64,000 nt of DNA, from contig NC_047062.1 in the NCBI RefSeq assembly GCF_902459465.1, positions 436,501 to 500,500 on the forward strand. Direction: 5' to 3'. This document shows, piece by piece, positions 33,421 to 45,000 of the stretch (the first letter of the stretch is position 1; the number at the start of each line of letters is the position of its first letter). The position numbers were made by a program, and so were the translations under genes. The stretch is from Asterias rubens. Taxonomy: Eukaryota > Echinodermata > Asteroidea > Forcipulatida > Asteriidae. The notes under the pieces are model-generated. The model did not search any database. It was not told the origin of the DNA and was given only the letters and a program-made list of their open reading frames with translations.

Positions 33421-35056
33421 AACTGTGTACAGGTGCATCATAATGAGATGGGTAATTTCCGACGGCTGTTTTATTACGCTTTATATGTCAAAGTGAGGAA
33501 ATCGAAATGTTTTAGTATTTATACTCAAATAATGTCATTCCGCCCGTGTTTTCCGAGTGGGATCTATTTCAAAACATATTTTCATAGTTACAAAACGGTA
33601 ATCTTTTTTAAAATATTAAAATTATTTTATATATTTTTTCTCTTTTTTCCCTTTATTTTCCATGAAAGATTAAGGTTCAGTTTGGCAGTTCTTTGTTTTA
33701 AACTGCTACTTTTAACTTAGTTTGGTTTGCCTCTTTATGCTCATTTTTTACTCCTTATACAAATTTACTATAATATGAAGATGTTATGGACATTAACTAT
33801 GAATGTATTTATCTTGTCAGGATGAGTCATTGGTTTTAGATGCAAAGGCCTGAATTTAATAATGGGTAAGATGTTATTATATATATTTTTTCATATTTGC
33901 TTCTTTTCTGCACACAGAAATCTCTAAAACAAAACCTGTGGATATTCACACATTAAAATTGAAGTGTGTTTGAGGTTTGTTAGTGTTTTTGGTGCGCAAT
34001 GACATCTTTGTGTTTGAATGTTTACTACAACAGTCGTTGGGTAAACCTTAACAACTATTTTACGTTTTTACGAGGCAGCTGCGCAGTGAAGTGAACAGGC
34101 CAGTTCAGACATCTGTCAATCACTTTTGTTGCCATGACACTCACGCTTGATGGATGACATTTTGCAGTTTTTCATCCTTAGATATATATTTCTTTTAATT
34201 CCTCAATGTTCATCATCTTCTCACAAACACAAACTCAATGTTTATATATGTGCTTTTTCCCAAAATGTAAAATAACTTCGTTTTGTGGATTGTTTATCAG
34301 GTTTATAGTTTGGGTTTTATAAGTGGAGACAAAGATGGACCACTAGACAAACAACAATTTTAAAACTCTGAAATTGACTTCATACATTCGTCAGGCTAAA
34401 GTAGCGTGGCTAAGTCTAAGAGAAGACGTGCCGGCCAATCATCAATCTGCAGACTTTCCATAGACTTCTTGGAGGACCCTGGGTACTGGTGAAGAAGCTT
34501 GCACATTTCCGCTTTCGTACTTCTGCCATCACTGCGTGAAGTAACCTGAGATGGTAATTCTTCAGTATGAAGCACATGTGGAAACTGAAGTTTCTATTGT
34601 CACTTTTCTACCATTTTTATTTCTTTAGTATTTTGCTTTGTCGGGTGCCAGTAAAGACTGTTAATGTTTATCATTCCTACCCCTCTTTGCTACAGCCTTG
34701 ATCCACAGAACGCCTTGAAGAAATTGTGTAAATTTTAAAATTCATTTAGAAAAAAAGTCTACAATGGGGGAATGCTTTTCATTGTGCTCCAATACAATTA
34801 CATGTGGATAATTATTAATGTGAGGAAACAAAAATCTTTTGAGCTTATTATTAATCACCAAGGAGCTGAATGATACCATTGAGTTCTGACAAAAACCGTG
34901 AGAAAAATGCTTCATCGATATTACCGGTCACGCTAAACAGCGCCCTCTTTTGTTGAAAATAATAACCTCTTTTTGTTTTCTCGGCCCCTTCCCACTAGTG
35001 TGAAAAGTTATTATTACGAAATAGTTAGAGACCAACACACTGTTACAATTTGGGTT

Positions 35057-35437
35057 GTGAAGTGGACACTATTGGTAATTACTCAAAATAATTATCAGCA
35101 TAAAACCTCACTTGGTAACAAGTAATGGGGAGAGGTTGATGATATAAAACATTGTGAGAAATGGCTCCCTCTGAAGTGACGTAGTTTTCGAGACGGGAGT
35201 AATTTTCCACGAATTTAATTTCGAGACCTCAAGTTTAGAATTTGAGTTCTTGAAACAAGTATCTGAAAGCACACAACTTCGTGTGACGAGGGTGTTTTTA
35301 ATTTCATTCATATCTCGCAACTTCAACGACAAATTGAGCTCAAATTTTCACACCCTTGTTATTTTATGCATATGTTGAGATACGCCAAGTGAGAAGACTG
35401 GTCTTAGACAATTACCAATAGTGTCCACTGTCTTTAA
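35057..35437. mobile_element. TTAA MITE family A, near-complete copy
   Basis: Left end AGTGGACACTATTGGTAATT and right end AATTACCAATAGTGTCCACT followed by GTCTTTAA. The interior shows CTCACTTGGTAACAAGTAAT, GATATAAAACATTGTGAGAA and CTCGCAACTTC. Same family as 23344, 44329 and 49131. Confidence 0.85.
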
Positions 35438-35629
35438 GACACTAAGAGATTTGGTTGTGATTGAGAAACTGACAGATATCATTTAAATTTGTAAACCAAA
35501 GTTTTGTTAGATCTGGGTTTAGATTTGAATGAAACAGATTTCACATGAATTGAACAGTTCAGATCACTATGATCTGTGCATTGCAGTGAACTTGTATGAG
35601 GCGCCGTCTGTCAATTAATTGTTTGGCAC

Positions 35630-35905
35630 TTTTAAGGTATTTTGTTATCATGGTTTATAGCAAAAAGATGTAAACCAAAGAACGTGTTGCCAAATCCTTT
35701 TGATGGTTTACATACCAGTAGTATTTGTTGTGTGTAAGTTACTGGTTTACAAACCATAAACATGCAAAAAACATTTATAAATCATGGTTCATAAACCATG
35801 GAAATTAATACACATCTTTAAAACATGGTTTAAAAACTATAATAACTGAAGCATCAAATTTATGGTTTACAAATCATGGTTTATAAACCATAAAAATTGG
35901 GGCAG
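35630..35905. repeat. Cluster of AAACCAT/ATGGTTT dyads
   Basis: At least ten occurrences of AACCAT or ATGGTT in both orientations within 275 bases, including CATGGTTCATAAACCATG and CATGGTTTATAAACCAT. Several pairs could fold into hairpins. May be a degenerate palindromic repeat or a binding-site cluster. Confidence 0.55.
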
Positions 35906-37089
35906 TTTGACTGAACAATTGCAAAGGGCGAGTATTTCTTTACAATAAATTATTTGAAAAATACACAAACTCAAAAAAATTACTAAGAAACACAAGAACC
36001 AAGAAACTAACTTGAAACTCAAGTTTGATGACTTATGCAATTTTTATATCACCTGTTCATTTGAAATTAACATAAATTCTTTGATAGTAAATGTATTGGT
36101 GCCAATATAAATCTACACAATTTGAAGTACAATATTAGTTACTCACAACTTTAGTTGATTGTGTATGAAGATTAACTAGCAAAATGTACATCTTATATCT
36201 ATCCATACACACCTAGGCAAATTCATCAAGCTGGTCCGTACAGCACTGGCCCAACTACCGTTAAGATTGGACTACATTGTAACTACTGGTGGGTAGAGCC
36301 CAACTATTGTTGAATTCAGCTCAATTATTGTTACGTCAGGGTTAAACTGTAGTTGGTCTAGTTTGATAGTTTGGGCACAACAAATATAGGCACTATGCTC
36401 TGAATGTTAATAACCACAGCATACTCTTGCTTAGCAAAAACAGGTTACCAGTATAATGTTAACACCATATAATGTACACAGCTTGTAACTGGTTTCCTGA
36501 ATTATTGTTAAATTGAAAAATTAATTTGTGAAGTCAAAATCTTTCCAATAGCTCCTGTAACCTTATTCCTTGAAAAAAAAAATGATCTGCATTTTTTTTC
36601 TTCCAAGAAAGCACGGGTGAATCGTTGGATCATCTTCTTTTTCTGCGGCATTTTGAGTGTCACACACTCAAACTACCATGACCTAGAAGCGTTATAAACC
36701 CAATAAGAGATTTCCTTGCACACTGGGACTGTTTATCATTTTTTCCCATTATTTCAGTACCATCTCTTCCTAATCGATGTCAAGTCTGCAAGAGGTCTCC
36801 TCGTTTCAGAGTTTAGTTTCATTAGGAGTTCCACTAATAACCCTTAACTGTAGAAGTTCATGAATGTATTTCTGAACATCAGCATAAATAATGACTTTTA
36901 GAAACCTACTCTTAACCCTCCTACTTTTGGTATCATTTACCATTTATTTAACCAACCATTTGGAATCATTCAATTGAATTGGTTGTGTATTATGTGCACT
37001 GTGTAGATATGAACCTCTCAATATCAGGCTACAGGCTGGACTTTGCCTATTAATCCAAACAGTACGGTAGATCATTCAGATGAAGGTGA

Positions 37090-37580
37090 ATGGTCATCAA
37101 CACATGATATCATATTGCAGCCTGGCATTTTGAATGGTCAGACAGTAGGAGGGTTGACTGAGTACTGTGTAGATGCATTCACCATATGGTATCATATTGC
37201 AGCCTGGCATTTTGATTGGTTAGACAGTAAGAGGGTTGACTGTGTATTGTGTAGATGCATTCACCACATGGTATCATATTGCAGCATGACATAGTACATC
37301 TACATTTTAAACCACAGTGGATGATATTGAATGGTCAGACAGTAGGAAGGTTGACTGTATACTGTGTAGATGCATTCACCACATGATATCTTATTGCAGG
37401 CTGGCATAGTACATCTACATTTAAAACCACAGTGGACGATATTGAATGGTCAGACAGTAGGAGGGTTGACTGTGTACTGTGTCAGATGCATTCACCACAT
37501 GATATCATATTGCAGGATGACATAGTACATCTACATTTTAAACCACAGTGGATGATATTGAATGGTCAGACAGTACCAAG
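37090..37580. repeat. Tandem repeat of about 120 bp, four to five copies
   Basis: Units contain ATGATATCATATTGCAG, ATTGAATGGTCAGACAGTAG, GAGGGTTGACTGTGTACTGT and GATGCATTCACCACATG; later units add ACATCTACATTTTAAACCAC. A shorter diverged array of the same unit occurs at 52865-53045, so the sequence is dispersed as well as tandem. Confidence 0.88.
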
Positions 37581-39024
37581 AGGGTTAGAGGGTTCAATAG
37601 AATGAAGTCTTTAAACTCACGGTAAATGTTCACAAGTGCACATGAAACAAGTACACTCTCAATTCTTCTACACTATCTCTACTTTTAAAACTTAAACGGA
37701 GAGCTAGTTATACAATTACAGGTCTGCCTTCCAGCATCAGCTAACTTAGCCTCGCTCCATAACATTCCTTACACAAATGCATACAGATAGTTTGCATCCC
37801 CAATATTGCATTAGAACTGGGCTAATTCCCACAACTGAAATTCATGAGTTAAGCAAATTAAAGAGCAATTTATTAGTTGAAAGAATCAATAATTACCTTG
37901 TAACCCATTCTAAATAAGTCTCAGCATCAACTGTTGATGGCCAATATATATTTTGTTTGGAACATATTAAAGCTGCTTAATTAGTCCATGAATGAAAATG
38001 AGCTTCATGAAAGCTTGCCCCAAACAAGGCTAAGAGATACCATTTGAAAGAAGGTACAAGAAACATCTACATGAAAATCAATTGAATTCATTTCTACATA
38101 CAGCAATACCAATGTTTACAACTTGCAAACTTGGAATTAAAATTTAAGTTTAACATACCAGTACTTACTTGATACCAAAATATGCCTTCCTTGGTGTAAC
38201 AGATTAACAGACAAAAAGATGTTACAACTGACAAAAATGAGAAATAGGGTCTCGTAATTCAAACGTAGTCCCACATGCCTTGCAAGAAATACTGTAGGCC
38301 TATGTTACAGCGTCAGGAGCGTCAACGAGTGACGGATATAGGCGCTACATAAGAAGCCTACTATTATTAATAAAAAGGGCAACATTTAATTCCCCCCCCC
38401 CCCTCTCCGGACAGAAAGTTTGATTTGGTTTTAATGAACACTGAAACACAGTTTCAAAATGGATGTCAGTTGACTTACAAAACATCCTACATACAAACCA
38501 CTTTCAAAACAAAACAAAAAAACAACAACTTTTACCTAGGATAACAAATATGTTTTGTCTTTTTACAAAATGTTATTAATTCCAAACAAAGAATCAGTGA
38601 AAATATTAGCAAAGTCGAGTAAATACATTCAGGAGCAAGAAAGATTTGCATGATTAATAAAGATCAATCATAAGTAGCTTTTTATATTTTTGGTATTGCT
38701 CATTTAGTTTGTATTGATCCCAAGACAATTGGGACCATTCTTCTAAGAGTCGATTGAAGACTAGTAAAAAAATACTCCACCAAACTCTGGCATGTGATGA
38801 ATACAAAATAACTGACTACACTTATAACAAACTTAGACTCAACACATACATTTACAAAATACAAATCCTATTTTATGACACAAGGGATGCTAAGAAGGGG
38901 GGTCTTCAGGCCCCAAACCCCCCGGCATCGCTGATCCACTCTTGATTCTTAATCCTAATCCCCAGCAGAAAAGGATAACTTCACCCTTTCCTAGTCTTAT
39001 GCGATGTGTGTGTACTTTGCTGAC

Positions 39025-39055
39025 TTATGATGATGACACCAAGACATAAATCATA
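39025..39055 (-). CDS. CNIH1: Cornichon exon 5 (terminal coding exon)
   Basis: 31 bases after acceptor CTCAACAG complete S136 and add MIYVLVSSS and the TAA stop at 39025-39027. It is too short to show as an open frame but fits the conserved SMIYVLVSS end of cornichons, and the phase matches. Confidence 0.93.
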
Positions 39056-42000
39056 CTGTTGAGAAAGAAGACAAAATAACAGAGTCAATTACTATAAAGA
39101 GGGTGAAAAATAAAAGGAACAAATCATAACAAATAGTCAAACTAACCCACACTTCATCAAGAAACCTTTTCCCCACAACTTTAAAAGAAATGATTTTGGA
39201 ATTAACTATCTCCTTCGGAACTCAGTTGGTATTAGGCCTGGGCGAATTATTTGAATATCCGGTTAATGGCGAATAGGTTTTCCTATCCGTAACCGCGAAT
39301 GCCTTTTTTTTCTTAACCGGATATCTGCATAGGGCGCGAATAGCTATTTATAAACCGGATAGTTCTGTAATTACAACCAAGTAACCGGATATTCTTTAAT
39401 ATCCGAATATCCGCGGACGTCGGGCGACAACTGATATGAATGTTTTGTCTGAATCCTTATGAAACTTCTATTAAGACAGCATAAAACAGCATAAATTAAG
39501 TATTTAACTATGCTCACCTCCGTGAAGAGTTAAAACAATGACATTTCCGAGGTATTTTGTTCAAAGATTACAAAAGTTTTCCTTCACATAGAGTCAAAAG
39601 AAAAAGCAAATCACCATCTTTAAATTAGATCCGGTCATTTTTATGAATGAACCGAGTGACACTGTCTAAAATTAATATCAATCCGCCTATAAGATCTCAT
39701 TCACAAACGAACAGCGCCCTCTAGCAGCAAACAAAAATATTTTAAATATTTTTTTTATTTTTATTGAAATAGCGTCCTCTATCGGTGAAAAAAACTATTC
39801 GAATATTCGGTTAATTTTTGGATAGTTGGCCAGCGGTAACCGAATACCAAAATTTCACTATTCGCCCAGCACTATATCAAACATTACATATGAAATTGAA
39901 GATACAAATCAATAATCAAATGTCTAAAATTAATATCAATCCGCCTATAAGATCTCATTCACAAATGAACAGCGCCCTCTAGCGGCAAAAAAACTATTTG
40001 AATATCCGGTTAATTTCGGATAGTTGGCCAGCGGTATCCGAATAACAAAATTTCACTATTCGCCCAGCACTAGTTGGTATGCCTTAATTAATGCAGATGA
40101 CAGAAATAACACAAAACAGTCATTCAATCAAAGAAGAACTATAAAAGCGGTAAATTTGACATGGTTTTTCCTGAGATAATCAGCAATATACTGTACACAT
40201 TGTACAGGAAGAACAAAGCTCAAAGGAGGATTAAAGCACCAGAACTGACAAAGACATTATACACATAATGAATGTTTATGAGTGCAATGGTGCGAATATG
40301 TTCATGAGTTGAAAGATGGAATGTTCTATTCAACGTGGCGGAGCCGAGTTGAATGGAACATTCCAGCTTTCAACGAATGAACATATTCGCACCATTGCAC
40401 GAATGAAAAACATTCATTATTTGTTATATATAACATCCAAGTAGATCTTTGTCATTTTGATTGAAAGATACAACTTCCAAAACAAACAATTTCAACTGTA
40501 GAAGCTGAATGCTAGTAATTTTACTATGCCTTCTTGCAGTAACACCTGCTGCGCTACCAAAGACACGCGCACGCAGTGATGTTTTTACTCAGCTTTTTCG
40601 TTCCATCCGAAAAGTACCATTGCACGCTGCCAGCGTGCAATGGTACTTTTCGGATGGAACGAAAAAGCACGGTGAGTGACTCAGCGTGCAATGGTACTTT
40701 TATTTGCTTTCACGTGACGGACAATCCTCCAATCAAATAGCAAGGATCTGCTTGGGTGTTATATAAAAACAACTATTTTGTATTTTCCTTTTCTATAGCA
40801 ATAATAAACTAAGCAACTCACCTGTAGAGATAGTAAAAGAATGAAATGAGATAAAATGCCAGTTTGATCCATCCTTCTCTCATACACCTTGACAAGACAT
40901 CAGCGTTCATGATTGTTGTTGGATCATACAATCCTGGCGAGCTCATTACTGGCCTGTTGGCATATCTAAATAGAGGGGTAGCAAGATTATACAAGATCTA
41001 TAACGTATACTCTATACCAATCGGCATATCTAAATAGAGGGGTAGCAAGATTATACAAGATCTATAAGGTAAACTCTATACCAATCGGCATATCTAAAAA
41101 GAGGGGTAGCAAGATCTATAAGGATTAAGGTATACTCTATACCAATCGGCATATATCTAAATAGAGGGGTAGCAAGATTATACAAGATCTATAAGGTATA
41201 CTCTATAACAATCGGCATATCTAAAAAGAGGGGTAGCAAGATAATACAAGATCTATAAGGTATACTCTATACCAATCGGCATATCTAAATAGAGGGGTAG
41301 CAAGATAATACAAGATCTATAAGGTATACTCTATCCCAATCGGCATATATCTAAATAGAGGGGTAGCAAGATTATACAAGATCTATAACGTATACTCTAT
41401 ACCAATCGGCACATATTTTATCTAAATAGAGGGGTAGCAAGATAATACAAGATCTATAAGGTATACTCTATACCAATCGACATATATCTAAATAGAGGGG
41501 TAGCAAGATAATACAAGATCTATAAGGTATACTCTATACCAATCGACATATATCTAAATAGAGGGGTAGCAAGATTATACAAGATCTATAAGGTATACTC
41601 TATACCAATCGGCATATATCTAAATAGAGGGGTAGCAAGATAATACAAGATCTATAAGGTATACTATATACCAATCGGCATATCTAAATAGAGGGGTAGC
41701 AAGATTATACAAGATCTATAAGGTATACTCTATACCAATCGGCATATCTAAATAGAGGGGTAGCAAGATAATACAAGATCTATAAGGTATACTCTATACC
41801 AATCGGCATATATCTAAATAGAGGGGTAGCAAGATTATACAAGATCTATAAGGTATACTCTATACAAATCGGCATATCTAAATAGAGGGGTAGCAAGATA
41901 ATACAAGATCTATAAGGTATACTCTACACCAATCGGCATATATCTAAATAGAGGGGTAGCAAGATTATACAAGATCTATAAGGTATACTCTATACCAATC

Positions 42001-45000
42001 GTCATATATCTAAATAGAGGGGTAGCAAGATAATACAAGATCTATAAGGTATACTCTATACCAATCGGCATATATCTAAATAGAGGGGTAGCAAGATAAT
42101 ACAAGATCTATAAGGTATATAATACTCTATACCAATCGGCATATATCTAAATAGAGGGGTAGCAAGATAATACAAGATCTATAAGGTATACTCTATACCA
42201 ATCGGCATATATCTAAATAGAGGGGTAGCAAGATAATACAAGATCTATAAGGTATACTCTATACCAATCGGCATATATCTAAATAGAGGGGTAGCAAGAT
42301 TATACAAGATCTATAAGGTATACTCTATACCAATCGGCATATATCTAAATAGAGGGGTAGCAAGATAATACAAGATCTATGAAGGTATACTCTATACCAA
42401 TCGGCATATATCTAAATAGAGGGGCAGCAAGATTATACAAGGATATCAATCCGGTCATAATGACCCCAAACTGTCCCCAACACTTCCAAACCCTACTAAC
42501 TGCATGCTTTGTTTGAATCTGTTGCACTGAGGACTACACTTTATGCTTACTATGGGATCAGGCACAACACTATAAGGAATCCCCACCCAAAAAAGTTCAA
42601 GCAATAGTACCCAAACCGCAGTTGCAAATCAGTTCAATAGTTTCAAATTGTTGGTCAAAATGCTGGAAAATGTCACCAAGAGTAAAAGTAGGAGGGTTAA
42701 TCAATCTAATACACTTTTCTTGAAAGTGGTAATTGTCCCTGTGAGGGATTCTGCTGCATAGTCTTAGCATTTTTGGGGTATATAAAACTAGGCCTGGGCG
42801 AATAATTTGAATATCCGGTTAATGGCGAATACCTTTTCCTATCCGTAACCGCGAATGCCTTTTTTTTCTTAACCGGATATCTGTAATGGGCGCGAATACC
42901 TTTATAAACCGGATAGTCCTGTAATTACAACCAAGTAACCGGATATTCTTTAATATCCGAATATCCGCGGACGTCGGGCGACAACTTATAGGAATGTTTT
43001 GTCGAAATCGCTAAGAAACTTCTATTAAGAAAGCATAAAACAGAATAAATCAAGTATTTAACTATGCTCACCTCCGTGAAGAGTTAACCGTGAAGAGTTA
43101 ACCGTGAAGAGTTAAAACAATGACATTTCTGACGTAATTGTTCAAAGATTACGAAAGTTTTCCTTCACGTAGAGTCAATCACGATCAAAAGAATTAGCAA
43201 AAAGCCATCTTTAAATTAGATCCAGTTATTTTCATGAATGAACCAAGTGACACTGTCTAAAACTAATATCAATTCGCCCATAAGATCTCATTACAAACAA
43301 ACAGCGCCCTCTAGCAGCAAACAAAAATATTTTAAATATTTTTTTTATTTTTATTGAAATAGCGTCCTCTTTCGGTGAAAAAAAGTATTCGAATATTCGG
43401 TTAATTTTTGGATAGTTGGCCAGCGGTAACCGAATACCAAAATTTCACTATTCGCCCAGCACTATATCAAACATTACATATGAAATTGAAGATACAAATC
43501 AATAATCAAATTGACTAATGGTTACCAGAACCCCGTTTTGCTTACCTGTAAATATGATACGCAATCAAAGGAATATTGAAAGCTAACGTCCCAAACTGTC
43601 CAGCTGCCAAGAATAGGACATTGTAGAAAATGTGCACAATATACTCTGGTAGTACAAGCTGTTAAGATATGAATAACATGAACAAAGTGATTTTATCTTT
43701 TATTTCCCATCTGAAATTTTGTACTCTGAAAGAACAATACAATACAATACAAAAGGGCATGTTTCATTAAGCTCACAGCGGTTGATGAAGCACATGACTC
43801 CAGAACAAACCAAAAGACTGTTGAGTGAATCAAATATCTAAGATTGTTTAGCAACTGATTTAACACTAAGATTTTCTGCTCAACAACTTTTTCAATCAGA
43901 CTGAACGCTTTTAGCTTATGCGCATGCGTATACCACATTACTAGGAGTTCTTCACTTACTCAGCTAGCGTAGAAATTCAGCGCTTGCATAGTAAGCTGAG
44001 AATGGTCATGCTTAATGCAGTACCAACGGTACGCAGAGCCATGAAATTGGGCCCAGATTGCCTTAGGATACCCTTTGAAGTAAAGAGTAGAGTAATGAGT
44101 TGTGTAGTCAGAGTGTAATATGAACTATGTACCTACCGGATTCAGACTGTTGCATTGGTCGATAGGATTCTTGTAATCTGTCTTCAACTCATCAAATGCA
44201 ATAATCTGAAATGTAAAAATAAATTCAACAATTGTCAAATCTCAACAGCACTTTTTCCCTCTTTACACTTCAAGTACTTTACACTTTAAGTATCATTTTC
44301 ATGACAACTCTTTCTGATTGACTCATTGTTAAAAGGCACTGGACAATATTGGTTATTACTCAAAATAATTGTTTTGCATAAAAACTTACTTGGTAACAAG
44401 CAATGGAGAGCTAATGATAGTATAAAACATTGTGAGAAATGGCTCTATCTGAAATAACACATAGTTTTTGAGAAAGAGGCAATTTCTCACTCAAATCAGC
44501 TGAGCCCTACTACATACTAGTATACATCTGAAAGCACACAAGTACTGCACCAAGGGTGTTTTTTTCTTTCATTTTTCTCCTGCAAATTGTAATTTGATTT
44601 GACCAATTTAGCTCAAATATTTGCAGGTTTGTTACTTTATGCAATGTTGGGATACACCAAGTGAGAATACTGGTCTTTGACAATTACTAAACGTGCCCAG
44701 TGCCTTTAAAGTAAAATAAGAGAGCCAATAACTTGGTCTCACTGGCTTTCTCTAGCTGCAGTGTTCCTTAAATATTTTCCTTTACAAATTACCAACTTGT
44801 ACCAAAATTGGTAGTTGCATCCAACTAAATTACAGACTTTACTTCAGTATACCTAATACATTAATATTGTGCCAATACTCTAACTCTGGAGTCTGGACTG
44901 CCTCTAGTTATACACCATACTGCGAAGTCCTGTTTCTGTCCAGGAACATAACATTGAACAATTATTGCCCAGAAAGTCCCATTTCTTAATTGGGAATTGC

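Larger units (their letters stand above)
33421..39024. other. Intergenic region between Meis and cornichon
   Basis: No conserved coding block on either strand. Contains a TTAA family A MITE (35057-35437), a cluster of AAACCAT/ATGGTTT dyads (35630-35905) and a 120-bp tandem repeat (37090-37580). 33421-35050 and 35910-37080 are AT-rich with nothing I can support. The end nearest 39024 should contain the cornichon 3' UTR; a minus-strand AATAAA lies at 37869-37874 and an ATTAAA at 38385-38390, neither decisive. Confidence 0.6.

Noticed and set aside
33409..33720. 103-codon open frame upstream of Meis on the plus strand
   Set aside because: Phe/Leu-rich translation of T-rich DNA with no domain or conserved start; likely chance.
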